Assembly: GCA_038531745.1 (NCBI GenBank)
Contig: JBCBBJ010000002.1
Coordinates: 252,371-316,370 of the forward strand
Length of the DNA stretch: 64,000 bases
DNA from: CALLPQ01 sp038531745
Lineage (GTDB): Bacteria; Pseudomonadota; Alphaproteobacteria; Caulobacterales; Parvularculaceae
Direction: 5' to 3'
In this document: positions 9,108 through 18,374 of the stretch, piece by piece
How the letters are laid out: each line of letters begins with the position of its first letter
Position numbering within the stretch: position 1 is the first letter of the stretch
Program-made: the position numbers and the translations under genes
Notes under the pieces: model-generated
Seen by the model: the letters and a program-made list of their open reading frames with translations, nothing else
Database searches by the model: none
Told to the model about the DNA's origin: nothing

Positions 9108-9716
9108 ATGGCGACGCGGTTGGTGGTCGAGCCGGTTCATCTTGAAAACGAACTCATCCGCCTTGTTCCCCTGTGCGAAGACCATCGTGCGCCGTTAAAG
9201 GCAGTCGGTAATGACCCAAACCTCTGGCGGTTTGCCGTCATCAATCAGTATGCCACTGATTTTGATGCCTGGTTCGATGATCGACTTCAGGCCATGGCAA
9301 CGAAGGGTGATGTTACCTTTGCGCTTCATGATCGCCAAGCGGACCGATGGGTGGGCTCGTCAAGCTATCTGATGGTCAGTCCCGCCCACCGGCGTCTGGA
9401 AATCGGCTGGACATGGTATGATCAACATTCATGGGGAACACAGATCAATCCGGCCTGTAAACACCTGCTATTGACCCATGGGTTTGACGTCCTTCGCCTG
9501 AACCGCGTCGAATTCAAAGTGGACAGCACCAATGCTCGCTCCCTCGCCGCCATGGAGAAACTGGGCGCGGTGCGCGAGGGGACCTTTCGCAACCATGTGA
9601 TTATGCCGGACGGACGCCTGCGCCACTCGGTCTATTTCAGCATTCTACCGGCGGAATGGCCCAACATAAGACGGGGGCTGGCCGCGCGGCTTCAGGGCCA
9701 GGCCGAACGCAGCTAA
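9108..9716 (+). CDS. GNAT-family N-acetyltransferase (RimJ/RimL-like)
   Basis: 202-aa acetyl-CoA-dependent acyltransferase. The sequence shows the RimJ/L pattern: ENELIRLVPL at the N-terminus, GSSSYLMVSPAHRRLEIGWTWY near residues 83-105, and NRVEFKVDSTNARSLAAMEKLGAVREGTFRNH near 130-165, which is the acetyl-CoA-binding and C-terminal block. Targets may be ribosomal proteins or small amines and cannot be decided here. It starts three bases after the yajQ stop. Confidence 0.9.
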   Translation: MATRLVVEPVHLENELIRLVPLCEDHRAPLKAVGNDPNLWRFAVINQYATDFDAWFDDRLQAMATKGDVTFALHDRQADRWVGSSSYLMVSPAHRRLEIGWTWYDQHSWGTQINPACKHLLLTHGFDVLRLNRVEFKVDSTNARSLAAMEKLGAVREGTFRNHVIMPDGRLRHSVYFSILPAEWPNIRRGLAARLQGQAERS

Positions 9717-9803
9717 CCACCGGCTAATGGCGGGCCGGGTCTCATTTACTCGCGCCGAGACAAGGTTTACGGTGGCTGAAAGCAACTTTTGAGGGATTTT
9801 GCC

Positions 9804-11171
9804 ATGATGAGACGTTTTTGCTTCCCCCGCTTGCGCGCCCTGACACTATCCTTCGTAGTTCCGGCGCTGTCACTGATGGCGGGCCAGGCCCATGGCGAAG
9901 AGAGCGCAGCGGAGGAGGCGGGGGCCAGCGCCCCGGCCCTGCGCCGTGCCATTGCCGCCGATTATGAAACCAATCTCGGCCCTTTGTTCCGGCATTTTCA
10001 CGCCAACCCGGAACTTTCCTTCCGCGAAACCAAAACCGCCGCCCGGCTGGCCACGGAGTTGGAGGCCTTTGGCTTTGACGTCACAACCGGCGTTGGCAAA
10101 ACCGGCATCGTTGCGGTCATGCGCAATGGGCAGGGGCCGACAACGCTGATCCGGGCGGATATGGACGGCTTACCCGTCAAGGAGAATTCAGGCCTGACCT
10201 ACGCCTCCACCGCTATGCAAACCGACATCGACGGTATCGAAAAGCCGGTGATGCATGCCTGTGGTCATGATGTGCATATCACCTCGCTGGTGGGTACCGC
10301 GCGTCAGCTTACCCAGCGCAAAGACGACTGGGCCGGCACCCTTATCCTGATTGGTCAGCCTGCGGAGGAGCGAATTTCAGGCGCCAGAGCCATGCTGGAA
10401 GACGGTCTTTATGAACGCTTCCCAAAACCTGACTATGCGCTTGCCTTCCATGTGTCCGCTGACACCCCAACGGGCCGCATTGAGATGCCACTCAACACTG
10501 TGGCGTCCTCCTCCGATAGTGTTGATATCATTGTCCACGGTGTCGGGGCCCACGGCGCGTCACCCCACAAGGGTATAGACCCGGTATTAGTGGGTGCACA
10601 GATTGTTGTGGGCTTGCAATCGGTGGTCAGTCGCACCATTGCGCCGCTTGACGCTGGCGTGATCACCGTGGGGTCATTCCATAGCGGGTTCAAACACAAT
10701 ATCATCTCTGACCGCGCAGAATTACAACTGACCGTTCGTTCGGACGATCCGGCAGTGCGCGAACAGCTGCTCGACGGAATTGACCGGGTTGTTGACGGGG
10801 TTGCCCGAGCCAATGGCCTGCCCGACGATAAAATGCCAGAGGTTATCCGCTCGAAAACCGAAACAACCCCGCCAACCATCAATGACCGCCCCCTTGCCAC
10901 CCGGTTACGCGCCGTCGTCACGGACAAGATGGGCGACGATATCCTCCTCGATAAGCCGCGCGATGGGATGGGTGCTGAGGATTTTGCTTATTTTGTTGCC
11001 CCCGAAACCGGGGTGAAGGGCGTTTATTTCTCCGTAGGCGGCACACCGCCTGGCGAGGTTGACAATGCCCCCTCCCACCATTCTCCCCTGTTCAAGATTG
11101 ACCCCGAACCCGCCATCACGCTGGGGACGGAAGCCATGGTCTGGGCAACGCTGGACCTCATGAAAAAATAA
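9804..11171 (+). CDS. Exported M20-family amidohydrolase (N-acyl-amino-acid hydrolase type)
   Basis: About 455 aa. The N-terminus (RRFCFPRLRALTLSFVV..., cut near AGQAHG) is a signal peptide, so the enzyme acts in the periplasm. Metal-binding motifs of peptidase family M20D are visible: IRADMDGLPV near residue 120, MHACGHDVH near 150, PAEERISGARAMLEDG near 190, AFHVSADTPTG near 215 and GMGAEDFAYF near 395. The family hydrolyses N-acyl or amidohippurate-type amide bonds using two metal ions. GAGGG nine bases upstream supports ATG at 9804 rather than TTG at 9789. It precedes an ACP/ketosynthase pair by 58 bp. Confidence 0.9.
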   Translation: MMRRFCFPRLRALTLSFVVPALSLMAGQAHGEESAAEEAGASAPALRRAIAADYETNLGPLFRHFHANPELSFRETKTAARLATELEAFGFDVTTGVGKTGIVAVMRNGQGPTTLIRADMDGLPVKENSGLTYASTAMQTDIDGIEKPVMHACGHDVHITSLVGTARQLTQRKDDWAGTLILIGQPAEERISGARAMLEDGLYERFPKPDYALAFHVSADTPTGRIEMPLNTVASSSDSVDIIVHGVGAHGASPHKGIDPVLVGAQIVVGLQSVVSRTIAPLDAGVITVGSFHSGFKHNIISDRAELQLTVRSDDPAVREQLLDGIDRVVDGVARANGLPDDKMPEVIRSKTETTPPTINDRPLATRLRAVVTDKMGDDILLDKPRDGMGAEDFAYFVAPETGVKGVYFSVGGTPPGEVDNAPSHHSPLFKIDPEPAITLGTEAMVWATLDLMKK

Positions 11172-11229
11172 ACGTCGCCGACTGCACCGCGGACGGTCAA
11201 ACAGGATGCCAAAAAGGAACAGTGGACCG

Positions 11230-11484
11230 ATGAGTGAGATGGAGAAAACCCTGCTTGATGTGATCAAGTCGCATGCGGTGGGGATGACGCAAGAGCCAAC
11301 CCGCGAGACCCTGATCACCGATCTTGGCATCGATAGCTTTTCGGTTGTGGAAATCATTTATGAGATTGAGGAGCGCCTGAATGTTGAGGTGCCGTTTAAC
11401 GCCAATGAAAATCCATTCGGCAACATGAAAACCGTGGGCGATCTGATCGACGCCTTGCAATCCCTCGTCACCGAGAAAAAATGA
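11230..11484 (+). CDS. Dedicated acyl carrier protein
   Basis: 84-aa acidic helical protein with the 4'-phosphopantetheine attachment motif LGIDSFSVVEI, whose Ser lies near residue 36. It differs from the canonical fatty-acid AcpP (DSLDTVEL), which points to a specialised carrier. The stop overlaps the ketosynthase start by four bases (ATGA), so the two are translationally coupled and probably act together. The ATG at 11230 is chosen over the one at 11206 because the ACP fold begins there. Confidence 0.88.
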   Translation: MSEMEKTLLDVIKSHAVGMTQEPTRETLITDLGIDSFSVVEIIYEIEERLNVEVPFNANENPFGNMKTVGDLIDALQSLVTEKK

Positions 11485-12692
11485 CCCGCCGTGTTGTTGT
11501 CACTGGCATGGGGGTTTTCAGCCCCCTGGGAACCGATCTTAAGACGTTTACTGACAATCTCTTTAATGGTCAGTGCGCGATTAAACCGCAAACCTATGCC
11601 TATGAGGATGCGCTATCGCTGACCCTGCCCGCCGCCGCCATTGAGGGCGCCGATGAGGCCCTAGCCGCCCTCGGCCGGGATATGACCCGCGCCGACCCCT
11701 ATAGCCAATATGGGGTTGCCGCCGCCGAAATGGCAATTGCCCATAGCGGTATTGTCTTGGATGATGCGCTTCGTAAACGGACGGCTACCCTATTAGGTAC
11801 AGGTATTGGCGGTCAGCAATCAAGTGACGACACCCATTATCAGATGCTCAAAAAAGGGCGTCGCCCGCACCCGCTGACCATTTTGCGGATCATCCCAAAC
11901 GCGCTGGCCAGCCATATTTCGATCCGCCACGGTCTGACCGGGCCTTCCTTTGCGATTGCATCGGCCTGTGCGTCGGGCGCGCACGCCATTGGCATGGCTG
12001 CTGACATGATCCGCAATGGTCACGCCGATGTGGCCATCACCGGCGCAAGCGAAAAAGTGCTAACCTATGGCGCGTTGGAGGCATGGCGCGCCATGCACAT
12101 TCTGAGCGCCGATACCTGCCGGCCGTTTTCAAAGAACCGCGATGGCCTCGTCATTGGCGAAGGTGCGGCGGTGCTGGTGCTGGAGGATTATGAAAACGCC
12201 CGGGCCCGCGGCGCGACTATCCATGCGGAGCTCACGGGCTTTGGCCTTAACGCCGATGGCAATGATATGATTAATCCGTCAGCGGAGGGTGCAGCGGGCG
12301 CAATCCGGCTTGCCTTGCGCGATGTTACGATTACCGACCCGGCACAGGTTTATATCAATGCCCATGGCACGGGTACCTTGTTGAATGATCCCACGGAGAC
12401 CGAGGCGATCCGTACCGTCTTCGGCGCCGATGCCGACAAGCTGATTGTTTCCTCAACCAAGTCCATGCATGGGCATCTGTTGGGCGCGGCGGGTAGCCTT
12501 GAAGCAGTGGCAGCAATCTGTGCCCTGAAGGCGGGACAAGTACCCCCCACACTCAACCTCGATGATCCGGACCCCGCATGCGATCTCGACTATGCGGCGA
12601 GCGGCACCGTCACCCGGCCCCTCAAGCTGGCGTTGTCCAATTCATTTGCGTTTGGCGGCCAGAATGCCGTGCTGGCATTTGCGCCTGTTTAG
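11481..12692 (+). CDS. Beta-ketoacyl-ACP synthase (KAS II/FabF-like, partner of adjacent ACP)
   Basis: 403-aa condensing enzyme that extends acyl-ACP with malonyl-ACP. The Cys-His-His catalytic set is complete: nucleophile Cys in ASACASGAHA near residue 163, His in NAHGTGT near 297, and Lys/His in STKSMHGHLLGAAG near 328-340. The C-terminal SNSFAFGGQNAVLAF is typical. No FabG, FabZ or FabI partner is next to it, so it must rely on the housekeeping cycle or serve a special acyl product, like the NodE/NodF arrangement in rhizobia (an analogy, not an assignment). Confidence 0.9.
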   Translation: MTRRVVVTGMGVFSPLGTDLKTFTDNLFNGQCAIKPQTYAYEDALSLTLPAAAIEGADEALAALGRDMTRADPYSQYGVAAAEMAIAHSGIVLDDALRKRTATLLGTGIGGQQSSDDTHYQMLKKGRRPHPLTILRIIPNALASHISIRHGLTGPSFAIASACASGAHAIGMAADMIRNGHADVAITGASEKVLTYGALEAWRAMHILSADTCRPFSKNRDGLVIGEGAAVLVLEDYENARARGATIHAELTGFGLNADGNDMINPSAEGAAGAIRLALRDVTITDPAQVYINAHGTGTLLNDPTETEAIRTVFGADADKLIVSSTKSMHGHLLGAAGSLEAVAAICALKAGQVPPTLNLDDPDPACDLDYAASGTVTRPLKLALSNSFAFGGQNAVLAFAPV

Positions 12693-12708
12693 GCTGGAGA
12701 GGCAGGTA

Positions 12709-13701
12709 TCATTCGCGTTGCGCCGGGCCGGGCAGACGAGCGGTCCAAAGGCGGAACTCGTTTAGGGATGATCCGTCCACAGGACGGTTAGACGGAAAAA
12801 CGATCTGATCCGTATGCGGGATGATAGAAGCAGCCAGCTCGTCATAAGGGGAATTGATTGCGCATCCAAGATTGCGCGGTACGGACCAACGCGACTGCAT
12901 CTTGTAGGCGATGAACACATCACTACCGCCGCATCCCCCGCGATCAGCATACGTGATCAACATGGTTCGACCGTTAGGGGAAATCCACATGCCGTCATCA
13001 CTTCCGGCTGAGTTAATCGGGGCCGGCAACGGAATTGGGACCTCATATCCACCTTTTCCATCACTGGCAGCCCGATACACATCGCGGTCCCCCAAACCAT
13101 CAAGGCGCTCTGTCCAGAAATAAAGGTCCCCGTCCCGGGTCAGGAAGGGTGCGGTCTCATTATTGACAAATCGCAAGGTGCGCACAGCGCCGGCTCTCAC
13201 CCTGTTCAAATCCGGTCCCTTAAGGGGCAAAGGATTGCCCTCATGCTCCGTCAGATCAATTTGCCAGAGATCGAAATTCTCATCCGGCTTTTCCTCGTTT
13301 GTACCCGGATGACTTTTTTGCCAGGAGAATAAAAGACGGTGCCCATCCGGTGTCACACTTGGATAATCAGCGCGCCGACGGTCAGGCAACGGCACAAGTT
13401 CCGGTGTACTCCAGCCGGTCTTTGTGCGGTGTGATCGCTTAAGATATTGGGGGCACTCCCAGATGGGCGCACACGATGATTGTGCGAAATAAATGGTCTC
13501 GCCATCGGGCGCAAAGCCGGGCGTAAGCGTGATACCCCCACCCGGGTGAAGATCATTGGGGAAATACTGCTTTGCCACTGACGGTCCAGCAGGCGAAGGT
13601 TCGGTGGGATTATCGCGATGCACGCCATCGTCAAGGCCAGGCATCAGGCTCGCCATCATTGCCCAGAGCACACCGAAAATCTGATTGATCCACATTGACA
13701 C
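12709..13701 (-). CDS. PD40/TolB-like beta-propeller protein
   Basis: 330 aa built of repeated PD40-type propeller blades: TPGFAPDGETIYFAQS near residue 60, YPSVTPDGHRLLFSW near 112, APFLTRDGDLYFWTE near 182, GMWISPNGRTMLITY near 235 and AASIIPHTDQIVFPSNR near 290. A hydrophobic N-terminus (IFGVLWAMMASLMPG) suggests export to the periplasm. No catalytic domain is fused to the propeller. The role is unknown; such propellers usually bind proteins or carbohydrates. It is divergent from an Lrp-type regulator. Confidence 0.8.
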   Translation of the reverse strand: MSMWINQIFGVLWAMMASLMPGLDDGVHRDNPTEPSPAGPSVAKQYFPNDLHPGGGITLTPGFAPDGETIYFAQSSCAPIWECPQYLKRSHRTKTGWSTPELVPLPDRRRADYPSVTPDGHRLLFSWQKSHPGTNEEKPDENFDLWQIDLTEHEGNPLPLKGPDLNRVRAGAVRTLRFVNNETAPFLTRDGDLYFWTERLDGLGDRDVYRAASDGKGGYEVPIPLPAPINSAGSDDGMWISPNGRTMLITYADRGGCGGSDVFIAYKMQSRWSVPRNLGCAINSPYDELAASIIPHTDQIVFPSNRPVDGSSLNEFRLWTARLPGPAQRE

Positions 13702-13838
13702 TCTCCTTTTTGGCTACGCCGCCCATCGGGCGTGAGCAAACCATAGCGCCCCAGCTAGACCACTGGTGATTGATTTTCGCCATCTAGTGACGAATAGTGA
13801 TCAAAATTTTGGGTTTGGAGACGAAAAGAGATATCATC

Positions 13839-14300
13839 ATGCTCGATACGTTCGACCGACGGATACTTGCGGCGCTGCAGCGCAACAACCGCCAATCAAT
13901 GGCCAGTATCGGACGTGATGTTGGCTTATCTGAACCATCCGTACGCAGACGCATCAGTGCGTTGAGGGCGGAAGGCTACGTCATCGCGGATGTGAGCCTG
14001 ATCAATCCCGACAAACTGGGTGTCAGCGTGATCGTTTCCATTCGCTTTGAAAAGGAAAGCCACAATACGTACACGGCATTCAAGAAACAGATTTTAGCCG
14101 ATGATCATATTACGCAATGCTATACGGTAACAGGCGACGAAGATTTTATCCTAATCGGCTATTTTTCAACCATGGCACACTATGACGACTGGGTAAGTGC
14201 GCATCTATTGAGCAATCCGGCGATCTCACGATCAACAACACATGTTGTGTATCAGCGGGTTAAGTATGAAACCGCCGTGCCGTTAGACGCAAGCAATTGA
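13839..14300 (+). CDS. Lrp/AsnC-family transcriptional regulator
   Basis: 153 aa. The N-terminal winged helix-turn-helix is seen as LDTFDRRILAALQRNNRQSM then SIGRDVGLSEPSVRRRISALRAEG (residues 2-48). The C-terminal RAM/AsnC effector domain contains DHITQCYTVTGDEDFILIG near residue 90-108. ATG at 13839 fits the family N-terminus better than the GTG at 13797. The 137-bp gap to the divergent propeller gene is a natural operator region, so it may control that gene and itself; this is inference from layout. Confidence 0.9.
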   Translation: MLDTFDRRILAALQRNNRQSMASIGRDVGLSEPSVRRRISALRAEGYVIADVSLINPDKLGVSVIVSIRFEKESHNTYTAFKKQILADDHITQCYTVTGDEDFILIGYFSTMAHYDDWVSAHLLSNPAISRSTTHVVYQRVKYETAVPLDASN

Positions 14301-14321
14301 CCCTATTCGCTAAACACGTGT

Positions 14322-14693
14322 TCACGCGTGGGCCGGTTTCATTTTGGCTTTTGCTTTATCCGTACGCGGTTTATGTATCCGGCGGCGCAGATGGGCAAAG
14401 GCGCCAATCATCACAAGCAGCCCGGCATAGCGCACAAGATAAAGACCCAGATCGAGATTGAGCGATTGCATCATGCCCGACACCGTGTCGGTCATGATGA
14501 CACTATCGGCCCCGGCCAACCACATGCCGGTCAGCGGCCAGATCAGCCGGTCAACCAACAACGCCCAGGCCCCCATAATGGCCACGGGCCGGGTTTTGCT
14601 CACCAGCATGGCGGCAAAAAATGCGATGATAATCGCCCGCCAGAGATCGCTGCCAGAAAAGCCGAGATTGAGAATGTAAACGAGATCATCCAT
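14322..14693 (-). CDS. Small integral membrane protein of unknown function
   Basis: 123 aa with about three hydrophobic segments (residues 16-33, 40-62 and 80-104) and a very basic tail (RRRIHKPRTDKAKAKMKP). AGGAAG lies seven bases before ATG at 14693, which favours it over the ATG at 14714. No known domain is recognised. It converges with the Lrp-type gene (gap 21 bp) and is divergent from the AraC/OGT repair gene. Confidence 0.65.
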   Translation of the reverse strand: MDDLVYILNLGFSGSDLWRAIIIAFFAAMLVSKTRPVAIMGAWALLVDRLIWPLTGMWLAGADSVIMTDTVSGMMQSLNLDLGLYLVRYAGLLVMIGAFAHLRRRIHKPRTDKAKAKMKPAHA

Positions 14694-14850
14694 GGTCACT
14701 TCCTTTCCGCACACCAGAAATCATTATGGTTAATGGGGGGTAAAGACCGCAAAAATCGGGTGGCCCGCTATCGGTGACTTGATTACCGTTCACGCCAAAA
14801 TGCCCAACACAAACAACAAGCCAGGCCCTGACGAGCGGAGACCCTTCCCA

Positions 14851-15741
14851 ATGACGGCATCGATTTCCCCACAAAACCCCTTGGACCCCGTGGCCGCGGC
14901 CATTGAGTTTTTGGTCGCTAACGCAAAGGACCAGCCAAGCCTCGACGAGCTGGCGGCGCAGGTCGATCTTTCCCCTGCGCATTTTCAGCGCCAGTTCAAA
15001 GCTGGTGCGGGTGTGTCGCCGAAAAAGTTTCTGCAATATCTCACCGCAGGCTGCGCGCGTGATGCCCTCCACAAAGGTCAATCGGTAATGATGGCAGCCT
15101 ATGGGGCGGGCTTGTCCGGACCATCGCGGCTGCACGATCTGACCCTGGTGAGCGATGCCATGACGCCGGGGAGCGTGCGCCAACGCGGCGAGGGGGTGCA
15201 CATCCGCTATGGGCGGGTGGCCGGCCCGTTTGGCATGGCGATGATTGGCGTCACCGATAAGGGGATTTGCTGGCTAAGCTTTGACGATTTGAACACCGAG
15301 ACACCCAGTGACCGCGAAGTGGCGGAGCTGCGCAGCGAATGGCCGCGCGCGCAAATGAGCCATGATCGCGGCGCCATTGAGCCCGTTGCCGCGCAGATCG
15401 CTGACTATTTAATCAGTGTTCGTACCAATGATGATAATACAAAAAAATCCCCGACGCCGCTTCGATTGCATGTGAACGGCACGAACTTTCAATTGAAGGT
15501 GTGGGAGGCCTTGTTGCGGATTCCGTTTGGCGGCTGTGTGACCTATGGCGATGTTGCCAAAGCGCTAGGCAAACCATCGGCATCGCGGGCCGTGGGCTCC
15601 GCCGTGGGGGCAAACCCCATTTCGGTGCTCATCCCCTGTCACCGGGTCATCCGGGCGTCGGGGGCGCTTCAGAATTACCGGTGGGGAGCAGCGCGCAAAG
15701 ATACCCTCCTCGCGCTGGAAGCGGCGGCGATTGTGTCTTGA
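14851..15741 (+). CDS. Ada-like AraC-HTH / methylated-DNA-protein-cysteine methyltransferase fusion
   Basis: 296 aa. An AraC-type helix-turn-helix occupies residues about 15-105 (PSLDELAAQVDLSPAHFQRQFKAG). It is followed by the O6-alkylguanine transferase domain with the active-site Cys in SVLIPCHRVIRASG near residue 265 and the DNA-binding YGDVAKALGKPSASRAVGSAVG just before it. It repairs O6-alkylguanine by suicide transfer and may autoregulate. The N-terminal zinc/phosphotriester domain of E. coli Ada, with its four cysteines, is missing, so it is the shorter fusion type. GGAG eleven bases upstream marks ATG at 14851. Confidence 0.9.
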   Translation: MTASISPQNPLDPVAAAIEFLVANAKDQPSLDELAAQVDLSPAHFQRQFKAGAGVSPKKFLQYLTAGCARDALHKGQSVMMAAYGAGLSGPSRLHDLTLVSDAMTPGSVRQRGEGVHIRYGRVAGPFGMAMIGVTDKGICWLSFDDLNTETPSDREVAELRSEWPRAQMSHDRGAIEPVAAQIADYLISVRTNDDNTKKSPTPLRLHVNGTNFQLKVWEALLRIPFGGCVTYGDVAKALGKPSASRAVGSAVGANPISVLIPCHRVIRASGALQNYRWGAARKDTLLALEAAAIVS

Positions 15742-15790
15742 GGGGCGGTGCACATACGTTCGAAAAGTCGGAGATCGCCAGAAGCGGATA

Positions 15791-16336
15791 TTAAGCTTCA
15801 ACCAAATAGATAGAAAAAATACGAAATGGTCCCGGTTCGCAGTTATCAAACCTACCTGATTCCAGCATTTCTTTGGCTTCCGAAAAAGTACTGAAGAGGC
15901 AATGGCTGTTCACCGGAAATTCATCCGCGAGAGAGTTGCACGAAAGCGGACTGCACTCGGGGTTTGTGCCGACGGAGTAAGATACAACATCGACGCCCTG
16001 CAGCGTTGCCGAATTGGGTTTCACCACATTGGTTTCAAATGATTTTTCAATATCAAATCTCGTCCACACCCTCTCATCTTCATCGAATTGGTATTCGTAG
16101 ATCTCATAATAGAATAACGTGAGTTTGGAACGATCTACGCCTTCACGAAAAATGATTTGATCCATATCGGCTGGTTTATTAAACAGCCAGTATCCATTGT
16201 GTCGCCAATATTTGATGTAATCTGCAAAATCCTTCGAGCAGCACGAGCTGATGGCGAAGATGTCATTGACGTCTTGATTGTTAATCCAAGATGGGCGAGG
16301 AAGCACCGTTTTGAGCATGTAGCCAGCTGGAGTCAT
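15791..16336 (-). CDS. Unknown protein, AT-rich gene
   Basis: 181 aa rich in aromatic and acidic residues (SSCCSKDFADYIKYWRHNGY, then YYEIYEYQFDEDERVWTRFD). No signal peptide or membrane segment is seen. The coding sequence is visibly more AT-rich than its neighbours, suggesting separate origin. It resembles conserved small proteins of unknown role; an immunity-type or stress role is only a guess. It lies between the AraC/OGT gene and the NTF2-like lipoprotein gene, facing the former. Confidence 0.6.
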   Translation of the reverse strand: MTPAGYMLKTVLPRPSWINNQDVNDIFAISSCCSKDFADYIKYWRHNGYWLFNKPADMDQIIFREGVDRSKLTLFYYEIYEYQFDEDERVWTRFDIEKSFETNVVKPNSATLQGVDVVSYSVGTNPECSPLSCNSLADEFPVNSHCLFSTFSEAKEMLESGRFDNCEPGPFRIFSIYLVEA

Positions 16337-16416
16337 TGGGACACGCTAGTCTCACTATTACTAATCGACAAATATCTGGAAAGGACCAATCCAGTCATTC
16401 TAACTGGAAATCGCGC

Positions 16417-16896
16417 CTACTCTTCACGCGGAAAATACCATACGGCGGCGATTTTTCTGTCGCGGAACTGATAGACGCCCAGCGCTTTGCTGGTTATGGG
16501 GTCGCTCGCGCCGGTTGGTGTCCAGGTCACTTGTTCGGTGATGGCGACAGTATCTCCAGTTGCCATCATACTCACGATTTCGCTGGTCACCGTGGGGACG
16601 GCAGCAAAATAGCCGCGTAATTCATCGCGGAGGGCCGCCTTGCCCATCCCTGCCTCCGAATAGGCTGAACCCTCCACATGCCCCCACCGGATATCCTCCG
16701 TACACAGCGAAAGCATGGTATCAACCTCCCGCGCTGAGAACGCCTCCACATAGGCTCGGGTTATCCGTTCTTGCGGCGATACGGCCTCAACCCGCGCCAC
16801 ACCGGGCGGCAATCCGCCCCCATCGGTGCACGCACCAAGGGCCGGCATGAGCAGCATGGTCAGGGAAATGACATACACATGATGGTGTGGGCGCAT
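16417..16896 (-). CDS. SnoaL/NTF2-like lipoprotein
   Basis: 159 aa. A lipobox LGAC with Cys at residue 23 follows a hydrophobic signal, so the product is probably a lipoprotein. The remainder matches the NTF2-like cone fold often labelled SgcJ/EcaC: ERITRAYVEAFSAREVDTMLSLCTEDIRWGHVEG, then GDTVAITEQVTWTP and YQFRDRKIAAVWYF. These folds bind small molecules or act as structural modules; the ligand is unknown. It lies 15 bp downstream of the SLC13-type transporter gene on the same strand and is probably in one transcript with it. Confidence 0.75.
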   Translation of the reverse strand: MRPHHHVYVISLTMLLMPALGACTDGGGLPPGVARVEAVSPQERITRAYVEAFSAREVDTMLSLCTEDIRWGHVEGSAYSEAGMGKAALRDELRGYFAAVPTVTSEIVSMMATGDTVAITEQVTWTPTGASDPITSKALGVYQFRDRKIAAVWYFPREE

Positions 16897-16911
16897 GATG
16901 GTGACGATCCC

Positions 16912-18306
16912 CTATCCGTTGGCGGGTGAGAGTGTGAGATATGCACTGGTTGCAACAATCAGGGCAATGATAATATTGAGAACGAACCCCTCGCGCACCA
17001 TCCGGCCAATGGTGACCTTGCCCGTGCCGTAAACAATAGCGTTGGGCGCCGTGGCCACAGGCAACATGAAGGCGCATGAGGCGGAGATGACCGCCGGGAT
17101 CATGATCAAGGCCGGGGCAATCTGCGCCTCCACCGCCACCGCCGCCAGCACGGGCATTAACAGATTGGCGGTGGCGGTATTGGAGGTCATCTCGGTGAGG
17201 AAGGTTACCGACAGGCAAAGCCCGATAATCATCAAGAAAGGGGGCAAACTGGCCAGACCGGCAAGGGAGCGGCCGATGACGCCATCAAGCCCGCTGGCGC
17301 GGAAACCGGCGGCGATACAAATCCCCCCAGCAAACAACAATAAGAGGCCCCAGGGGATATTGCTGGCGCTTTCCCAATCAAGCAGCCCACTTGTTCGCCC
17401 ATCGCCTGCCCGGTTGCCACTGGGCACCAGAAACATCAAGACAACAGCAAAGACCGCCACAGTTGAATCGCCCGCGCCCGTGATCCCAAACACGCCAGAC
17501 CATCCGCCAAACGGTTCCGCCCGTGTGATCCAAAGAATGATCGCCAAGCCGAACACCAACATGGTGCGCACCTCCGCTGAGCGCCAGGGCCCGGGTTCCG
17601 GCAAGACGGGCACACGCACACCGCCGAGCGACCGGGTCAACCACAACGCCATGACCGGCACGCCAATCACCACACCCGGCAGGCCCGTGACCATAAAGCG
17701 CGCAAAGGAATATTCCGCCTGCGTCACTTGTTCAAACGCATCAGCGAAAATCAGATTTGGCGGTGTACCGATTAATGTTGCCGTCCCGCCCAGAGAGGCC
17801 GCATAGGCAATGCCCAGCAAAAGCGGCACACTCAATCGCGGATTATCGTCGCGGGCAATGATCGCAAGTGCCAAGGTTGCCAGCATCAAGGTTGTGGCAG
17901 AATTTGATATCCACATGGACAAGACAGCCGCCGCCACCATAAAGCCCAAGACCAGCCGCCGCCCCGAAACGCCAACGAGACGGATCATGTAGAGCGCTAA
18001 CCGTTCATGGAGGGCTGACTTCTCCAACGCTTTGGAGAGCATAAACGAAGCCATCAAAAGGATGATCACATGGGAGCCGAGCGCGGATGCCGCCTCTTTG
18101 TGGGTCAGGATGCCCGCAAGCGGAAACAGCGCAAAGGGCACAAGGGAGGTTGCCGGGATCGGCATCGCCTCCGTCACCCACCAGCTCGCCGTCAATAAGG
18201 TGATGAAGATCGTTGTCACAATCGCCCGGTCAAAACCGGCAGAATTTGCCCAGACGCCGCCCATCACAGCAAGGACAAAACCGGCAAGCAAAGAGAGCGG
18301 CTTCAT
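16912..18306 (-). CDS. SLC13/DASS-family sodium-coupled anion transporter
   Basis: 464-aa inner-membrane carrier for dicarboxylates, sulfate or similar anions. Both family SNT-type motifs are present in re-entrant loops: WISNSATTLMLA near residue 130 and MTSNTATANLLMPV near residue 377. These bind sodium and the substrate carboxylates. Eleven or more membrane segments are visible. Dicarboxylate versus sulfate use cannot be decided. The downstream NTF2-like lipoprotein gene is 15 bp away. Confidence 0.88.
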   Translation of the reverse strand: MKPLSLLAGFVLAVMGGVWANSAGFDRAIVTTIFITLLTASWWVTEAMPIPATSLVPFALFPLAGILTHKEAASALGSHVIILLMASFMLSKALEKSALHERLALYMIRLVGVSGRRLVLGFMVAAAVLSMWISNSATTLMLATLALAIIARDDNPRLSVPLLLGIAYAASLGGTATLIGTPPNLIFADAFEQVTQAEYSFARFMVTGLPGVVIGVPVMALWLTRSLGGVRVPVLPEPGPWRSAEVRTMLVFGLAIILWITRAEPFGGWSGVFGITGAGDSTVAVFAVVLMFLVPSGNRAGDGRTSGLLDWESASNIPWGLLLLFAGGICIAAGFRASGLDGVIGRSLAGLASLPPFLMIIGLCLSVTFLTEMTSNTATANLLMPVLAAVAVEAQIAPALIMIPAVISASCAFMLPVATAPNAIVYGTGKVTIGRMVREGFVLNIIIALIVATSAYLTLSPANG

Positions 18307-18374
18307 ATCAGGTGAATGCCTTTTGCATTGTGTACGGAGGATTAATCGCGAAGATCAGGCGCGGTCGCGCGGCA

